Below are positions 13,592 to 25,003 of a stretch of 64,000 nt of DNA, piece after piece. The position numbers and the translations under genes were made by a program. The stretch is from the NCBI GenBank assembly GCA_942159475.1, contig OW804096.1, positions 124,858,941 to 124,922,940 on the forward strand, read 5' to 3'. The notes below the pieces were generated by a model. That model saw only the letters and a list, made by a program, of their open reading frames with translations, ran no database searches and was not told the DNA's origin. Numbering within the stretch: position 1 is the stretch's first letter; every line of letters begins with the position of its first letter. This stretch comes from Sthenelais limicola (lineage: Eukaryota > Annelida > Polychaeta > Phyllodocida > Sigalionidae).

Positions 13592-15759
13592 TTATTTGAT
13601 ACTAAATCAAATGGATATTGTAGGTAGGAGGGGTAGAGACAGGGTGGGTGGGTGGGACGATCTTTTATTTTTAAATATAAAAACAATCTAAAAGCGTTCA
13701 GATCTGGTGAAATATAACCAATTTACTTCCCACAAATAAAGGTCTTGCTGCGGTAATTTTCTGGACGAAATGGCGCAGTGGCTTCCATAGGTACAAGAGC
13801 GCGCCACCAGTCACCTGGAGTTGCGAAATTAGTCTATAAAAGTTGGCTCGATGTCCCGATATCCTATGTTTTCGTCATCCAGGTGAAAAACCAATGCCAG
13901 ATTTGACATCCTCAACATTTTTAAGAAACAAAACGTCAGGGTTCATAGTGTCTATATTGTACTCGTAATGCACATACGCTGATTTCCCAACGCATGTCTA
14001 CCAGCTCCCAATGCTTAAGCCTTAATTAACCCTTCTTCCTCGCACTCGGCCGTACTCGTGTAAACTTCGGGTGTGCTCGTAATGACGTCATAGCAGCGGC
14101 GATTCCACCACACAGCCATAAACAAAGCGTATATATGCGGGGAACCATCGCTTACGTCTGCGATGGTTTCCGCATGAATTTAACACAAAAACGAAACGAT
14201 TTTAATCCCACTAGCCACGGGAGGAGGGCGGGACAGTGGGCGGGATGGTGAGCAATGTCAACCTACAAAAACATTCCATATTTACGAAAGTAAATAGCCC
14301 AAGACTTCCCCTCATTCCCATCAAATTGTGACAATAGTCCTATCCCCTGGTGCCACACACACATCTGGACCAGTCATTAATTTTCTACGCTGACCCGGTT
14401 GAAAGGGCGGAAATATATTATAATTAGCATTATTCATAACATAGCCAAACTATATATGTCAGAACCTGGGAACATAAGGAACTTTGTTGTTGACATTTTT
14501 ATGAAATTTAGTTGCCATGGTTACCATGCGGCACAAGCCAATGTAACACTTTTTCAATTATTTACCATGAATTTGTATTCAATTATGTATTTTAGCTCCT
14601 AAAATGACAATATTATTTATTTTACAACTTCATGCTCTAAGGAAATTTGTAGAGCACGTTTATCTCTATTTGTTAAAAGAATGATTGTGGAAATCCATCC
14701 ATTCCCTCGTGTTCTATTGGGATTCAAATAAGGTGACTATTCAAGTTCAGACCAGTTGCTATGGTACCTTTGGATAAAGATAATATGTATTTGATATCAT
14801 TTAATAAATAACAATGGTAGAGGTAAACCAGATATACTTGGTAAGGAAAGAATATTGCAAATTTCTTTTCATAGAATTTATATTATGGTTCCATGGTAAC
14901 AATGTGACAGAAGTTGATTATAGTAAAGCGCCACATTCAATTCAAGAATTCTTTTATTTGTCAATATTTTTACAAATAGGTAATTCAGCTTTCTGATTAA
15001 ACAGTCATCCTGAATAGTCTGTTCTTCCGCCGAGTGCCTTGATTCTTGTTCTGGCATTATAATTGGTTACAAAGTTTCAACAACATGAAATAACAAAAAA
15101 TTAATTATTGTAGTGTCTGAACACTAAGTCAGGTTCTTGGTCCTTGCCAGCGACTATCCTTTATTACAACACACCAAACACAGCTCAAGAGGCCAGACTA
15201 CAGAGGCAGTCTGAAGCCTGCCTACCACTTGCCACAGAGGGCCACTACATGAAACATACACAATACACATAGGGGTGTCACAAGTATAGCATACAGGTTA
15301 ACACAGAGTACATACACAACATGACTATACAATACAGTAGTGATCACTAATATAAGCTGCAGTGCATAAGAAGGACATCTGTTGGTCCATATAGGAGTAT
15401 ACATTAAGCACTGTACTGCAAACCCCTGGTGGAATAGACTGTAACTCATACTCATTGTAGCAGTAAAGAGTAGGCTACCTGTGGTACCCACAGTACTACA
15501 TTATAATTTTATAACAAAAGATTATTAAGATGTTCTATGAGGTGAAAATATGAGAAATTTAACAGATCATGGGATATGAAAAATGGCGTGCAAAATGACA
15601 ATAACAATTTTTTTACTTTGATTCCTGCTAGAGATATTAAGATTCAGATATCGATATACAAAGGGGTTATATTAAACCCATAACATCATATTTTTGGTTC
15701 ACAGGTAGAAATAGAGTAAATGCATTGTTTCAGGGGTTATGAATAAATTGTTGTCAGGA
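13592..15759. other. Non-coding
   Basis: No exon recognised. TGACGTCA occurs at 14083, in a locally more GC-rich stretch (about 13.98-14.17 kb). A tRNA-like A-box word near 13770 lacks a B box. Confidence 0.5.
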
Positions 15760-16017
15760 TCAAAAGGGGGACAAGAGTTTGTCCGTATACTTCTTAAATG
15801 TCTGCTTGTCCATTATTTTATGAGCATCAGGGTTAAGTTCATTCCACCTTATTTGACATTTGTATATCAATGAGTTAGTGATTTTGAATAATTTTGAATT
15901 TAAGACTATTAGATTCTTTCTCCTTTTGGCATGGCTTTTTGTTGGCAAATTTCTATTGTCAATATTATCAGGGTTTTGAGGTCCATTTTCCGAGATTACA
16001 GAACCTAAATTTTGCAT
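15760..16017 (-). pseudogene. LINE ORF2 C-terminal remnant
   Basis: The 85-codon minus-strand frame reads ...KSHAKRRKNLIVLNSKLFK, then SLIYKCQIRWNELNPDAHK and TFKKYTDKLL before its stop. This is the usual closing pattern of non-LTR retrotransposon ORF2 proteins: a basic/hydrophobic strand, then an aromatic 'Y....WN.L' motif, then a 'FK..L...L' helix before the stop codon. Nothing of the reverse transcriptase or endonuclease was found upstream on the minus strand (above 16017), so this is a 5'-truncated copy. That matches how LINE copies commonly insert. The clade cannot be fixed from this piece. The frame is still open, so the insertion is probably not very ancient. Confidence 0.55.
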
Positions 16018-16755
16018 TTTTCACGATTTCTTTTCCCTAAGTACAACATTTTGCATTTAATCTATACTCAATGATGAATTAAGTATCAGCAATGTGACCG
16101 TACAATGTTTAATAAACAGAGGGAGGTGGGGGCCACTGAGTCACCAGAGGATCGACATTTAGGCTATTTTCATCGATTTTCACCGTTTTTTTGCGTAAAA
16201 TGTCGAAAAATGGTTTAATACACACCACGATTTCAGCTTGTGTGCATATATGCGCACTCACTGAAATCGCTACGCCCTCGGGCAATATGCACCTCCGATA
16301 TCCGCCTAGGGCACTTTTGTCCATGTACCCATGGCAATTGACACCCGTTATGACGTCATCAGGTAAAATCATGTGACCTCTCCATGCCATTATGACATGA
16401 CCACACATTTTACAATGCAACGTTATTGGTTATTCTCATCAGTAGCCTACAAAAATTGGGATGGGATAGGCTATATGATATGATCAAATTTTAGCAATTC
16501 TTTTGGAAATAAAAGGTCTGGAGTATCTATTGGCAAAATTAAAAAAAAAATTATTGTAAATTGAATGTGTGGTGGGGTCTTTTGTTCATATATGAACGAA
16601 ATGTCCATTGCCAGTCCAGAAAGGGTATTATAGGTTGTCTATTTATGTTTTTATCCAATCAAGAGGGAACAATGAGATCAAAATAATAGCCTAGATCTTT
16701 CCAAGGAGAAAATTGAAATTTAACTTATTATGGAAAGGGGTCCTGATGCCTAAAT
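16018..16755. other. Non-coding
   Basis: Overlapping open frames on opposite strands (16109-16420 minus, 16191-16376 plus) are mutual shadows without domains. A TGACGTCA lies at 16351. Confidence 0.5.
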
Positions 16756-17015
16756 TCGACAAACTGACATAGGCATTTCTTATGATCGACAAACAACCTA
16801 AACCCTTTCTTAGAGCGACAAAACGACATGGGATTCCAAGGGACAAGGGACAAATGCCCATCCTTAGCGCAACAAATCAACATTATAAGAGGTAAAATCG
16901 ACAAACTGACATAGCCATTGATCAACAAACGACATAGACCCTTTCATAGAGCGACAAATCGACATGGGATTCAGGGGCCAAGGGACAAATGCTCATCCTC
17001 AGCGAGACAATTTGA
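16756..17015. repeat. Two-unit tandem repeat, ~140 bp period
   Basis: Each unit starts with ATCGACAAACTGACATAG (about 16784 in context of the 16.75-16.89 kb unit, and about 16897), continues with CGACAAA(A/T)CGACATGGGATTC and GGGACAAATGC(C/T)CATCCT, and ends in AGCG(C/A)(A/G)ACAA. Short GACAAA and GACAT words recur inside each unit, so the array appears built from a still smaller motif. Short frames crossing it are not genes. Confidence 0.65.
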
Positions 17016-17018
17016 CAG

Positions 17019-17050
17019 AGGACCCCCCCCCCACACACACACACACACAT
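17019..17050. repeat. (C)n(AC)n microsatellite
   Basis: A run of C is followed directly by about ten AC units. Confidence 0.9.
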
Positions 17051-17059
17051 CTGGAGCCC

Positions 17060-17680
17060 TATGGAAGGAATGAACTCAAAATAAAGATAAGAGTGTTAAT
17101 GAGAACGTATAGGCCTAGGCCCACATGGCATGACATGCGTGTAACATTTGATGGCTAAAACACTTTCTAAATGGATTAGAAGCCTCTGTTTCCTTACACC
17201 CTTTGACCCTACAGCCTTAAATTGGTCGTAGGCAATAAAATGTCTTTCAAAGTTCTGCCTGCTATGTACTGCTATTAACTGAACTGAGGAGGGGGTCGGC
17301 CTGCTACCCGTCCCCCATGCAGGGGATTGCTAGGTGTTAGCCCCCAGGTTAAGAATGGCGGGAGGAATAATTGGGAATAAAAGCGATGGGATGCGGATTG
17401 GGCCCGGGGTTTGGGTCTGCTTGAAAACAGGAAAGGTTGCTTCTCTCATTCATTAATTCTTCTATTAGCTTCTATTCCCAAATGGCGGGATCTCGTTCAT
17501 CAATTAAAGTGCTCTTCCCTCGAAATTTTTAGTTCATCTCCTGAACACTTAGGAAGTCTGAACGCCTGGAATGACGTCATTGAAAAAAATACCAGGTATT
17601 ACCAGAAAAAGAATTGAATTTCATCTACAATTCAAAGTGAAAATAATCAAGGTAGACCTAGACCCAAATATTGTTTGTGA
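17060..17680. other. Non-coding
   Basis: No supported feature except TGACGTCA at 17572. Confidence 0.5.
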
Positions 17681-17684
17681 CAGA

Positions 17685-17875
17685 CTTTAGGCCTATGTGG
17701 AATATTTCACATCTTAGCAATAGATTGCAGGCCTACAATAGCGTAGGCCTACAATAGGCCTAGGCCTATTAGTAGGCCTAATCAATAGGCCTATCATAAG
17801 GCCTATCAATCATTGGCCATGCAGTGTGTGGCTGTTTAAAAATGAACCTCGCTTAATAATAACATTAGGCCTGCA
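17685..17875. repeat. Cluster of TAGGCCTA palindromes
   Basis: About nine AGGCCT words occur in ~190 bp, most as TAGGCCTA or TAGGCCTAC, at irregular spacing of 6-15 bp. The irregular spacing argues against a simple tandem array; it looks like a dispersed short-word repeat. Confidence 0.75.
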
Positions 17876-17879
17876 CCTA

Positions 17880-18799
17880 CATTTAGAGAGTGGCTTCAAC
17901 TGGTAAGCCAAGCTTTGCTTTCAGACATCTTCACCCTAGGCCAGGCATTGTCATTTAAATTAGTTCTTTGCAATTATGACAGAAGTAGTGCATGCCCCGC
18001 TGGGCCTTCCTTTGTCTGCTCCTCCCTGCTGCTAAGGGAACGAAATACACCCTCCCACTATGACGACCTCAACTCCCTTCAGAGAAGCAAGGGGGCGTCG
18101 CGGTAGTTCGCCACCATCTTATTTCAATCCTAAGTACCACAAAACGGGGTCCAACGTCGGCGCGTGTACTGTCTGCATTTACTATCACTTAAGGTACAGC
18201 CCATACTACTTTAATTTTCACAGTTCTACCATTACAGAGCCTTTCTTGTACTCTTTCTCTTGCTTTGTGTGAAGTTTGCAGCGTGTCAGTTCTGAATTTG
18301 GCGGTCACCGTTGCCTGTATGTACATGTGTAGACATTAGAACTAAGCTCAAGTTGAATTTGATATACGTCCAACACATGACCTACTTCTGGGGCTACTAT
18401 ATTTATTTCTAGACTTGCGTGTCAGTCTAATGTCGACATTGCTTGTGTACATCGGCAAGGGATATGTTACCCATGTCATCAGCATGTCTTGGACATGGCT
18501 GTCAATCGGGAGACATAGTTGTGGAATAAGAGTGCATGGATGTTCCCCTTTGTGATTGACATGGTCGCTGTTTTTAAAGAGCTGTGAGATCAGGAGTGAG
18601 TGAGCAAGGGAAGTGGAGGTGGAGGAGGAGGGAAGGAGGAGGCTACATTGGGTAGGTACTTTCCGCTATTGCAGTATTGGGAATCGCCGGGGTCGGATCG
18701 ACTCCAAATTTAAAACCATAGTCTGTAGTGATGATGCATGGTTTGGTTGGTAGACCGGCAGAGAGACAGCCAGGGATAGGAAAAGAGTCCGGTGAGGAA
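17880..18799. other. Non-coding
   Basis: Somewhat higher GC than the surroundings, with a GGA-rich patch at about 18615-18640. No exon recognised. Confidence 0.45.
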
Positions 18800-19892
18800 G
18801 TAGGGGAGAGCGGGGTGAAATGGGACAGGGGAGAAATGGGACACCCTCTAATTAAGCTTGAATTAATTGCATCAGGATGAGCAAAAATCGATATTTATTG
18901 CCTCCATTGTCTCCAATTTAACATATGTAAATATGGTCTCACTGCTGTTAATAACACAATTTCTAGAGGAATATTGGTGTTTTGTGTCACAAAAAGATCT
19001 TTTTTGCTTGACCGAACGATTTATATCACAGATTTTCTTCTCAAACCACAAACATGCAATATAGTCAATATTACTATTTAAATTGTTGAGAAAGTCCCCA
19101 TATCAGATTTTGACCGCAGGAAAATATTTAGAGCATGATATAAACTTTTGTCATGAAAAAACCCTACTGGGGAGAAATGGGACAAAGCCATGGGGGAGAA
19201 ATGGGACGGTCCTGGAGTGTCCCATTTCTCCCCGCACATACTGTTGTGTTTTCTCCCAAGACATATATATATGTATTTAAAGATAAGGAATATATGATAA
19301 TTGTATCTGTAGTGGGTCTGCCCATCGAACATCCACAATGCCTACCACCACTACATTTTTCATTGATTACCTGACACTTTTTTTCTCTTCATGGTATATC
19401 ATTTTGAAATTTCGCCCCAAAATGGGGAGAAATGGGACAGTCGAGGGAGAAATGGGACACAACCCGGGGTGGTAATTCCAGCAAAGCTGACTGGCTCATC
19501 AGTTATCCTGTATTTATTCTTAGAACCTTTCAATAGCCTTTGCAACTTCAAGAAATCCATGGATTTCTTGAAGTTAAATGGGTTCCGTGGCATATGTACC
19601 ATTTTTCCCTGACGCGTTCCATTTCTCCCCGACGTGTCCCATTTCTCCCCGGGTTGTGTCCCATTTCTCCCTCGACTGTCCCATTTCTCCCCATTTTGGG
19701 GCGAAATTTCAAAATGATATTCCATGAAGAAAAAAAAGTGTCAGGTAATCAATGAAAAATGTACAATAAAGAGTGATCCTATATGTCCCTCAGGAAAGGT
19801 CATGCATTTAATTGCTTCTAATACTTTCCATTCAGGGAGTACAAACACTGTGCATCACTCATAGTGTCCCATTTCACCCCGCTCTCCCCTAC
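18800..19892. mobile_element. 1.09 kb foldback DNA element with 28-bp perfect terminal inverted repeats
   Basis: The first 28 bases (18800-18827, starting GTAGGGGAGAGCGGGGTGAA) are the exact reverse complement of 19865-19892. Inside is a second inverted repeat with arms of about 118 bp (19352-19469 and 19647-19763), nearly identical, separated by about 177 bp. At the centre of that lies a perfect 32-bp palindrome (19544-19575). The word GGGAGAAATGGGACA or a one-base variant occurs at least five times in each orientation, including next to both termini. No transposase is present; open frames of 65-108 codons on both strands are translations of the inverted arms. This is a non-autonomous element of an unrecognised superfamily. 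I saw no clear target-site duplication. Confidence 0.75.
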
Positions 19893-21202
19893 CAAGACGA
19901 AACACCGTGGAGTAGGTAGTAGGGCTGTGAGTGTGGATATACTGCTTACCTAGGTTTCTGAAAAACCCCTCCGGCAGATTTCATCATAGACATACATAGT
20001 GGGACATGTGGTAGTTTTGCTCGAGTGTGACAGGTGGTGTGTGGCCGTGTGAACCTTGATATAAAAATAGACACAGGAAGGGAAGTGAAGCAAAAAAAAA
20101 GCATGGGTGACTGGTTTTAACTACCCAGCTGCTTTGCGCTGAACATAGGCTACATTTTATGTTTTCCACATTTTAATGAGGTTTCTGGAATTGTTCGAAT
20201 TGAGACGAGCTTGATGCAAGGTATGTTTACCAAATCGACCCCATGGCTATGACAAGTTGATGGGTGTTGTTGGGACTTGGTAGGTGTGGGGACACAGTGT
20301 GACAGGGATGCAACTTGTCGTCCCATCCCTTTTTACACGATTTTGACTTCCACCTCAATTTTCATGTTTTTATCTTCTGTGGCCTGTTTGAACGTAACAC
20401 ATTCATTCATCATTGTTTTCGCAGAGTTGTTTTGTTCGATTTAGATACATGGTTATGGTTTTGTTGTTACGCCTACTTTCATCAAACAAATCGTTGATGA
20501 CTGTTTATATTATAACTAGGGAACTATATTATACGGCTTTTGATGTAGTTAGGCCTATATTGTTTCTGTATTGAGTTTATTATTTAGTTATTAAGTTGCG
20601 GTAATTAATGTCACACTGTACTGTAGCCTACACATGTTTTTCGCTGTTTATCTTCTTGATCGGCCTTTATTTCGATGTGAAAACAGGGATGAATCGATTG
20701 AAAACATTAATCAACTTAACCAGCTGAATATGTATGGTGTATGACATCAGTCGTTAATCAACTAGACCCGTTGAAAGTGTACGATAGACTTCAATGGAAG
20801 TGTGGCATTTGCCTTGCATTTAGTGCACATATTCATTCAATGATTACTGATCGGTATATCGTATTTTGGCATGTTAGCCGACCGACCCTTGTCCATTATA
20901 CTGTCCGTATGGTCATCATTAGCAAATTTCCTGGGTCTATATGTCAGTCATTATGCAACAGATGATTGTGACTAGTGAGGTGTAGCTGGTTAAATACTCA
21001 ATTCACTGACATAAATGATAAATCAATCCCATGCCGGATGAGGTGCATTTCATCGGGGAGTTTTAATACAAGGATCAGTGCATGTGTTTGAAAATTTGAA
21101 AACATTTTCATCACTCAATTATGAACAAATTGTATGCCTTGCAAATATATTCACTTTACAATACATCATGTTTTGGGGGAATAATTACCTCACTTGGATG
21201 AT
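19893..21202. other. Non-coding
   Basis: No supported feature; small frames only. Confidence 0.5.
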
Positions 21203-21403
21203 CAGTCTAGCATTCGAGCCTCTCATATCAGATTAGATAAGAATGGCATGTCAGTGATGGGACGCCTACTGCGTTAATGGCTTTCCCTACCCTGGAGTCT
21301 ACGTCATAATGAGATGCTAATGATATTTTGCGGTTTGGAGCAAGAGGCTGTCCGTAAGTTATGTCTCGGTTTGGAAGGACCCTCTCAACTCTAGTCTAGA
21401 CTG
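21203..21403. repeat. Inverted-repeat MITE-like family, copy 2
   Basis: It starts CAGTCTAGC and ends GTCTAGACTG. The internal words AGATAAGAATGGCATGTCAG and TTTTGCGGTTTGGAGCAAGAGGCT match the 3.46 and 50.9 kb copies. No coding capacity. Confidence 0.65.
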
Positions 21404-24400
21404 ATGAATTGGCTTCCCATTGGCTTTGATGGACCTCCATTTAAGGACCTCCAGGAAGACCTGCAATTCTATGCAAAAGGTTGGCCCCATTTCCGGCCAC
21501 AGATAGTTTCAATATTTACTTGTTATTGTATAATACCAAGGCAGAAATAAAATTATTATATATATTGGTTGGTCATTGGCATAGCTTGCATTCCAGGGAC
21601 ATGCCCCCCCCCCCCCTCCCCGACCCCACCTCGTAAAAAAAAAATGAGGCAAAACCTTGATAGTTCCAATGAAAAACAAATCAAAAGATCCCTCATATAT
21701 ATGTACAAAGACCCAATACTTTGCAACAGCATCCCCATGAATTAAAATCAAATGTTAAATGGGATTTCCGATTGCGTTCCTGACAGAATGTATGCTGGCT
21801 GAATAGCTTTAAAGCCTGAGTCACCTCACCAAATCATGTTGTCCAAATACATTTGGACTGAGACGCAGTGTGTCCACTACTAGGCCTATACTCTAATATT
21901 AAATGAACATTGTAATGCTCATATCACTGCATATATCAGAGCAAAGTAAAAAAAAAAATGACTGCAATAGACTATCAATGATTATTTTTTAAATTTCTGT
22001 CAAGTCTGAAATTCTGTCCTAGTCTAATTAAACATATTGCACTGTCAACATGTCAACAATCCATAATATTTTATTCCAATAGTCTTTCCTAATCTTGAAT
22101 TCATCTATGCATTTGAACAGTTACTCCTACACTACACAAAATATCTCCAGCGTTTAAATGGCGTGCCAAATAGGGAAACAAATATTTAGAAATTCAAATA
22201 CACATTTTCCCTGCAAATTCTCAGAATATGGTGTTGAGGTCAATTGTATATGTTATATATCCCTTTTGGGGAACATTTAAGCTTAGAGCAAAATATTATA
22301 ATTCTCCTAATTGCAGTATGAAATTATGATTCATCACAATATCACTTAAAAATCAGAACTTTCAAAGTGCATCAGTAATTATAGATCTGAGGCTCAGAAA
22401 CCTGTAGAATGTATTCAACTGGCACTCAATTTTCTAAAAATTTATCTGGGGGACCATGCCCCTGAACCCATATATGGTGGCTATGACACTGCTGGGTCAT
22501 TATTTTCAACCAGCTTGTTTATTTGTTTTTATAACCAGTAACCTTCATCTCATCTCGTCTCAGGCAACTTAAAATTTTTAATCTTTAATTTTAACCAGCG
22601 AAATCCTGCCAGAATTATTCCTGACCTAAATGAGCACTGCCTGTGCCCTGCCTCTAGAGTCTTAACTCCTTGATTCGCCCCTGCATTCTACTAATTGTAT
22701 TGCCATCTTGGGAAAAACTTGAAAAAATATGAAGCAGGCTAAAAAAAAATAGTGACCTTTTATCCGTCCACCCACTCTAATCATGCTAGATTTGCACCTG
22801 AGAGCCTCTAAAGTAAAGTTGACTGGGCTGATACTACTCCCATTTCATATGTACTTCCATGATTCCATTATAGGCTATTTTGTGAGATTTCCATACTCTA
22901 AGGTGTGATACACCAGTGTGCCCTTTGCAGTGGGAGATCATATATCCAATGAAAAAGGATTCTTAAGAAATTGTGGTTAGCCACAGAAGTTAGTGCTTAG
23001 TCATTCCGGTACTGTTGGTAGTATACTGTTTACTGCTAAGTGAAATTTTACGACTCATCTGAACCATTAACACCGTTAAGTGTTTAGCCTGCAATATGCA
23101 ATTGCTTTTTACGACCCAGTTTCCCCTATCTTGGATTGTTAGGTCACGTTTAGTACCAGTTTTGTGCTTTTGGTACCATCCATGTGAGACTAGTATTCAC
23201 ATGGCTTCCATGTTCTACCAGTATGTCTTCGTTTGCTTTCATTCAGACAGTCAGATAGATGTATTTTTACTGGACCTCTAACACTTTTATACATTATACT
23301 TTATATACATAGTAATAATTGACATGGTAATCCTCCTAATTCATCAAATTCAAACCTGGTGCAAGGGTCACATGTGATGCCAGTCTCTGATTTGCTAGAA
23401 GTTTTAACATAGTAAGCATGTATACATGTTTGAAATATAAAGGACTCTTACCGTACCTAATTTATGATTTAAACATCGGTTATAAATGATATTTTGTGGT
23501 ACATATCATGTAATGTAAAATGTTAAATGTTTTTCAAAATGTAGCTCATGTGTGTTCTGTTGTTGTCTCCTATTATGAAACAGGCTATGGGTATTCCTAT
23601 CATATATTATATTGCTGTTTGACGGCACAAAAGACAGCTTCCAAAGCTTGGTTATGTACCGGTAATATTTTGTATTTTATCGTCATGAGCACTGCATAGG
23701 AAGTATCTCTCTCGTATGGTGTTTAAAATTTATGGCATCATAAATTATTTCTTCGTATCAACTAACTGTAGCCTTTTGTAATTTATTGAGCACTAAAGTG
23801 ATGGTATCAAACTAGTTGCAATAATAGGACCATTAAGAGCATCGCATTGCATTGGAAAGTACAGTTATAAAGACAATCATATGTCCATTTTATCATTTCC
23901 CTTAGCCCGACCTGAATCGGAAACGTCAGTTCGTTATGCCATGATCATTGGTAATGCAAGTTCTGTGTTGTGGATGTTCATGAATCAATAAAGTAAGTTT
24001 TTGTTGCGTCTAGGTTGAACGTGGAATCTTATCTTCCCCTTTAAATTCTTTGTGTTTCTTTAAATGTGTGGCTTAGGAAGCCCCATTTTCAACCATGCCT
24101 TGCTTTGCGTTGAACCGTTGAGTTTGATCACTTACCAAACCCAACGAAAATTTAAGCAATCTTTTGGTTCCTCAAGATTGATAGTTGAAAGGAGAAAATA
24201 GAGGTACTATATCCTTACTCAGCCTTGACCATCTTAATATCAAAATGGCCCACTTAATATGTCTCGAGAGAGTAGAAAATTACTGGCATGACATGGAACT
24301 AACTTTGGCCAACCAACCTTGGGTCCATGGGCGAGTTCGCCTCTGGCAAACAAAAACTGCCCACTCTGCAGTATTGCTGAAAGATGTTTTCACCGCATAA

Positions 24401-24842
24401 TGTCATTTTATTGGAGCTGTTTTCTATCTAATCCTGGTCCTGTCATATCATGTGGATTGCTTATCCTGATGAAATTATATATCAAATGACTTATGTCTAT
24501 GCAAAACAAAGAAATTGAAAGACATTGATACTATTTGCGAATTCAGCACAATAATAGTCATTGAAAATAATACAAAACGGTTACAATTTTATTTTTTTAA
24601 ATGAGAAGTTTTGAGAGTATATTATTATTTTCATATTACTTGCGTGTTACTTTTAGCCAAATAAGCTGCAATCTGTAAAGCAACCTGCCAGTTATAACCA
24701 TCAGCTCACTCATCATTCTGCTCTACAGTCTCTTCGAGACCCAACTTTGTGAGATAGACTGATGTGGGATGTATCGGCATATCAATGTTCAGTTAAAGAT
24801 GGATGTCAGGGACAATAAGTTAACCTTATCGAATTTACTTAC
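21404..24842. other. Non-coding
   Basis: A C homopolymer run lies at about 21603-21614. Near 22440 there is a 'GGGGGACCATGCCCCTGAACCC' stretch resembling the GC-rich element at 45.66 kb. No exon recognised. Confidence 0.45.
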
Positions 24843-25003
24843 AGATCCCCCAATGTCACTCTTTTCCTTCCTACAGTGCGGACAGACTTCATTGGCATTC
24901 TCAAGTTGTATGGGAAATAGGTCCCGAGCGACTGGTGCCCCGAAGATGTGTGATAAATATATGCCCAACGCCAGAGGGCCAGGAGTCGGAAGGCCATATA
25001 TAG
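24843..25003 (-). other. Weak candidate coding exon (unrecognised)
   Basis: On the minus strand an open segment ends in GGATCT followed by GTAAGT, a good splice donor, and begins after TTGTTAG, a weak acceptor. The peptide is more balanced in composition than neighbouring random frames and includes CPHCRKEKSD, a C-x2-C pair. I do not recognise a family. The plus strand has a competing acceptor-like TTCCTTCCTACAG at the same place, so strand and reality are both uncertain. Confidence 0.15.

Noticed and set aside
13765..13790. tRNA A-box-like word TGGCGCAGTGG
   Set aside because: No B box, no foldable acceptor stem; not a tRNA or a supported SINE head.
19078..19755. Frames of 65-108 codons with repeated GEKWD/GRNGT peptides
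   Set aside because: They arise from the repeated GGGAGAAATGGGACA word and its inverse inside the foldback element.
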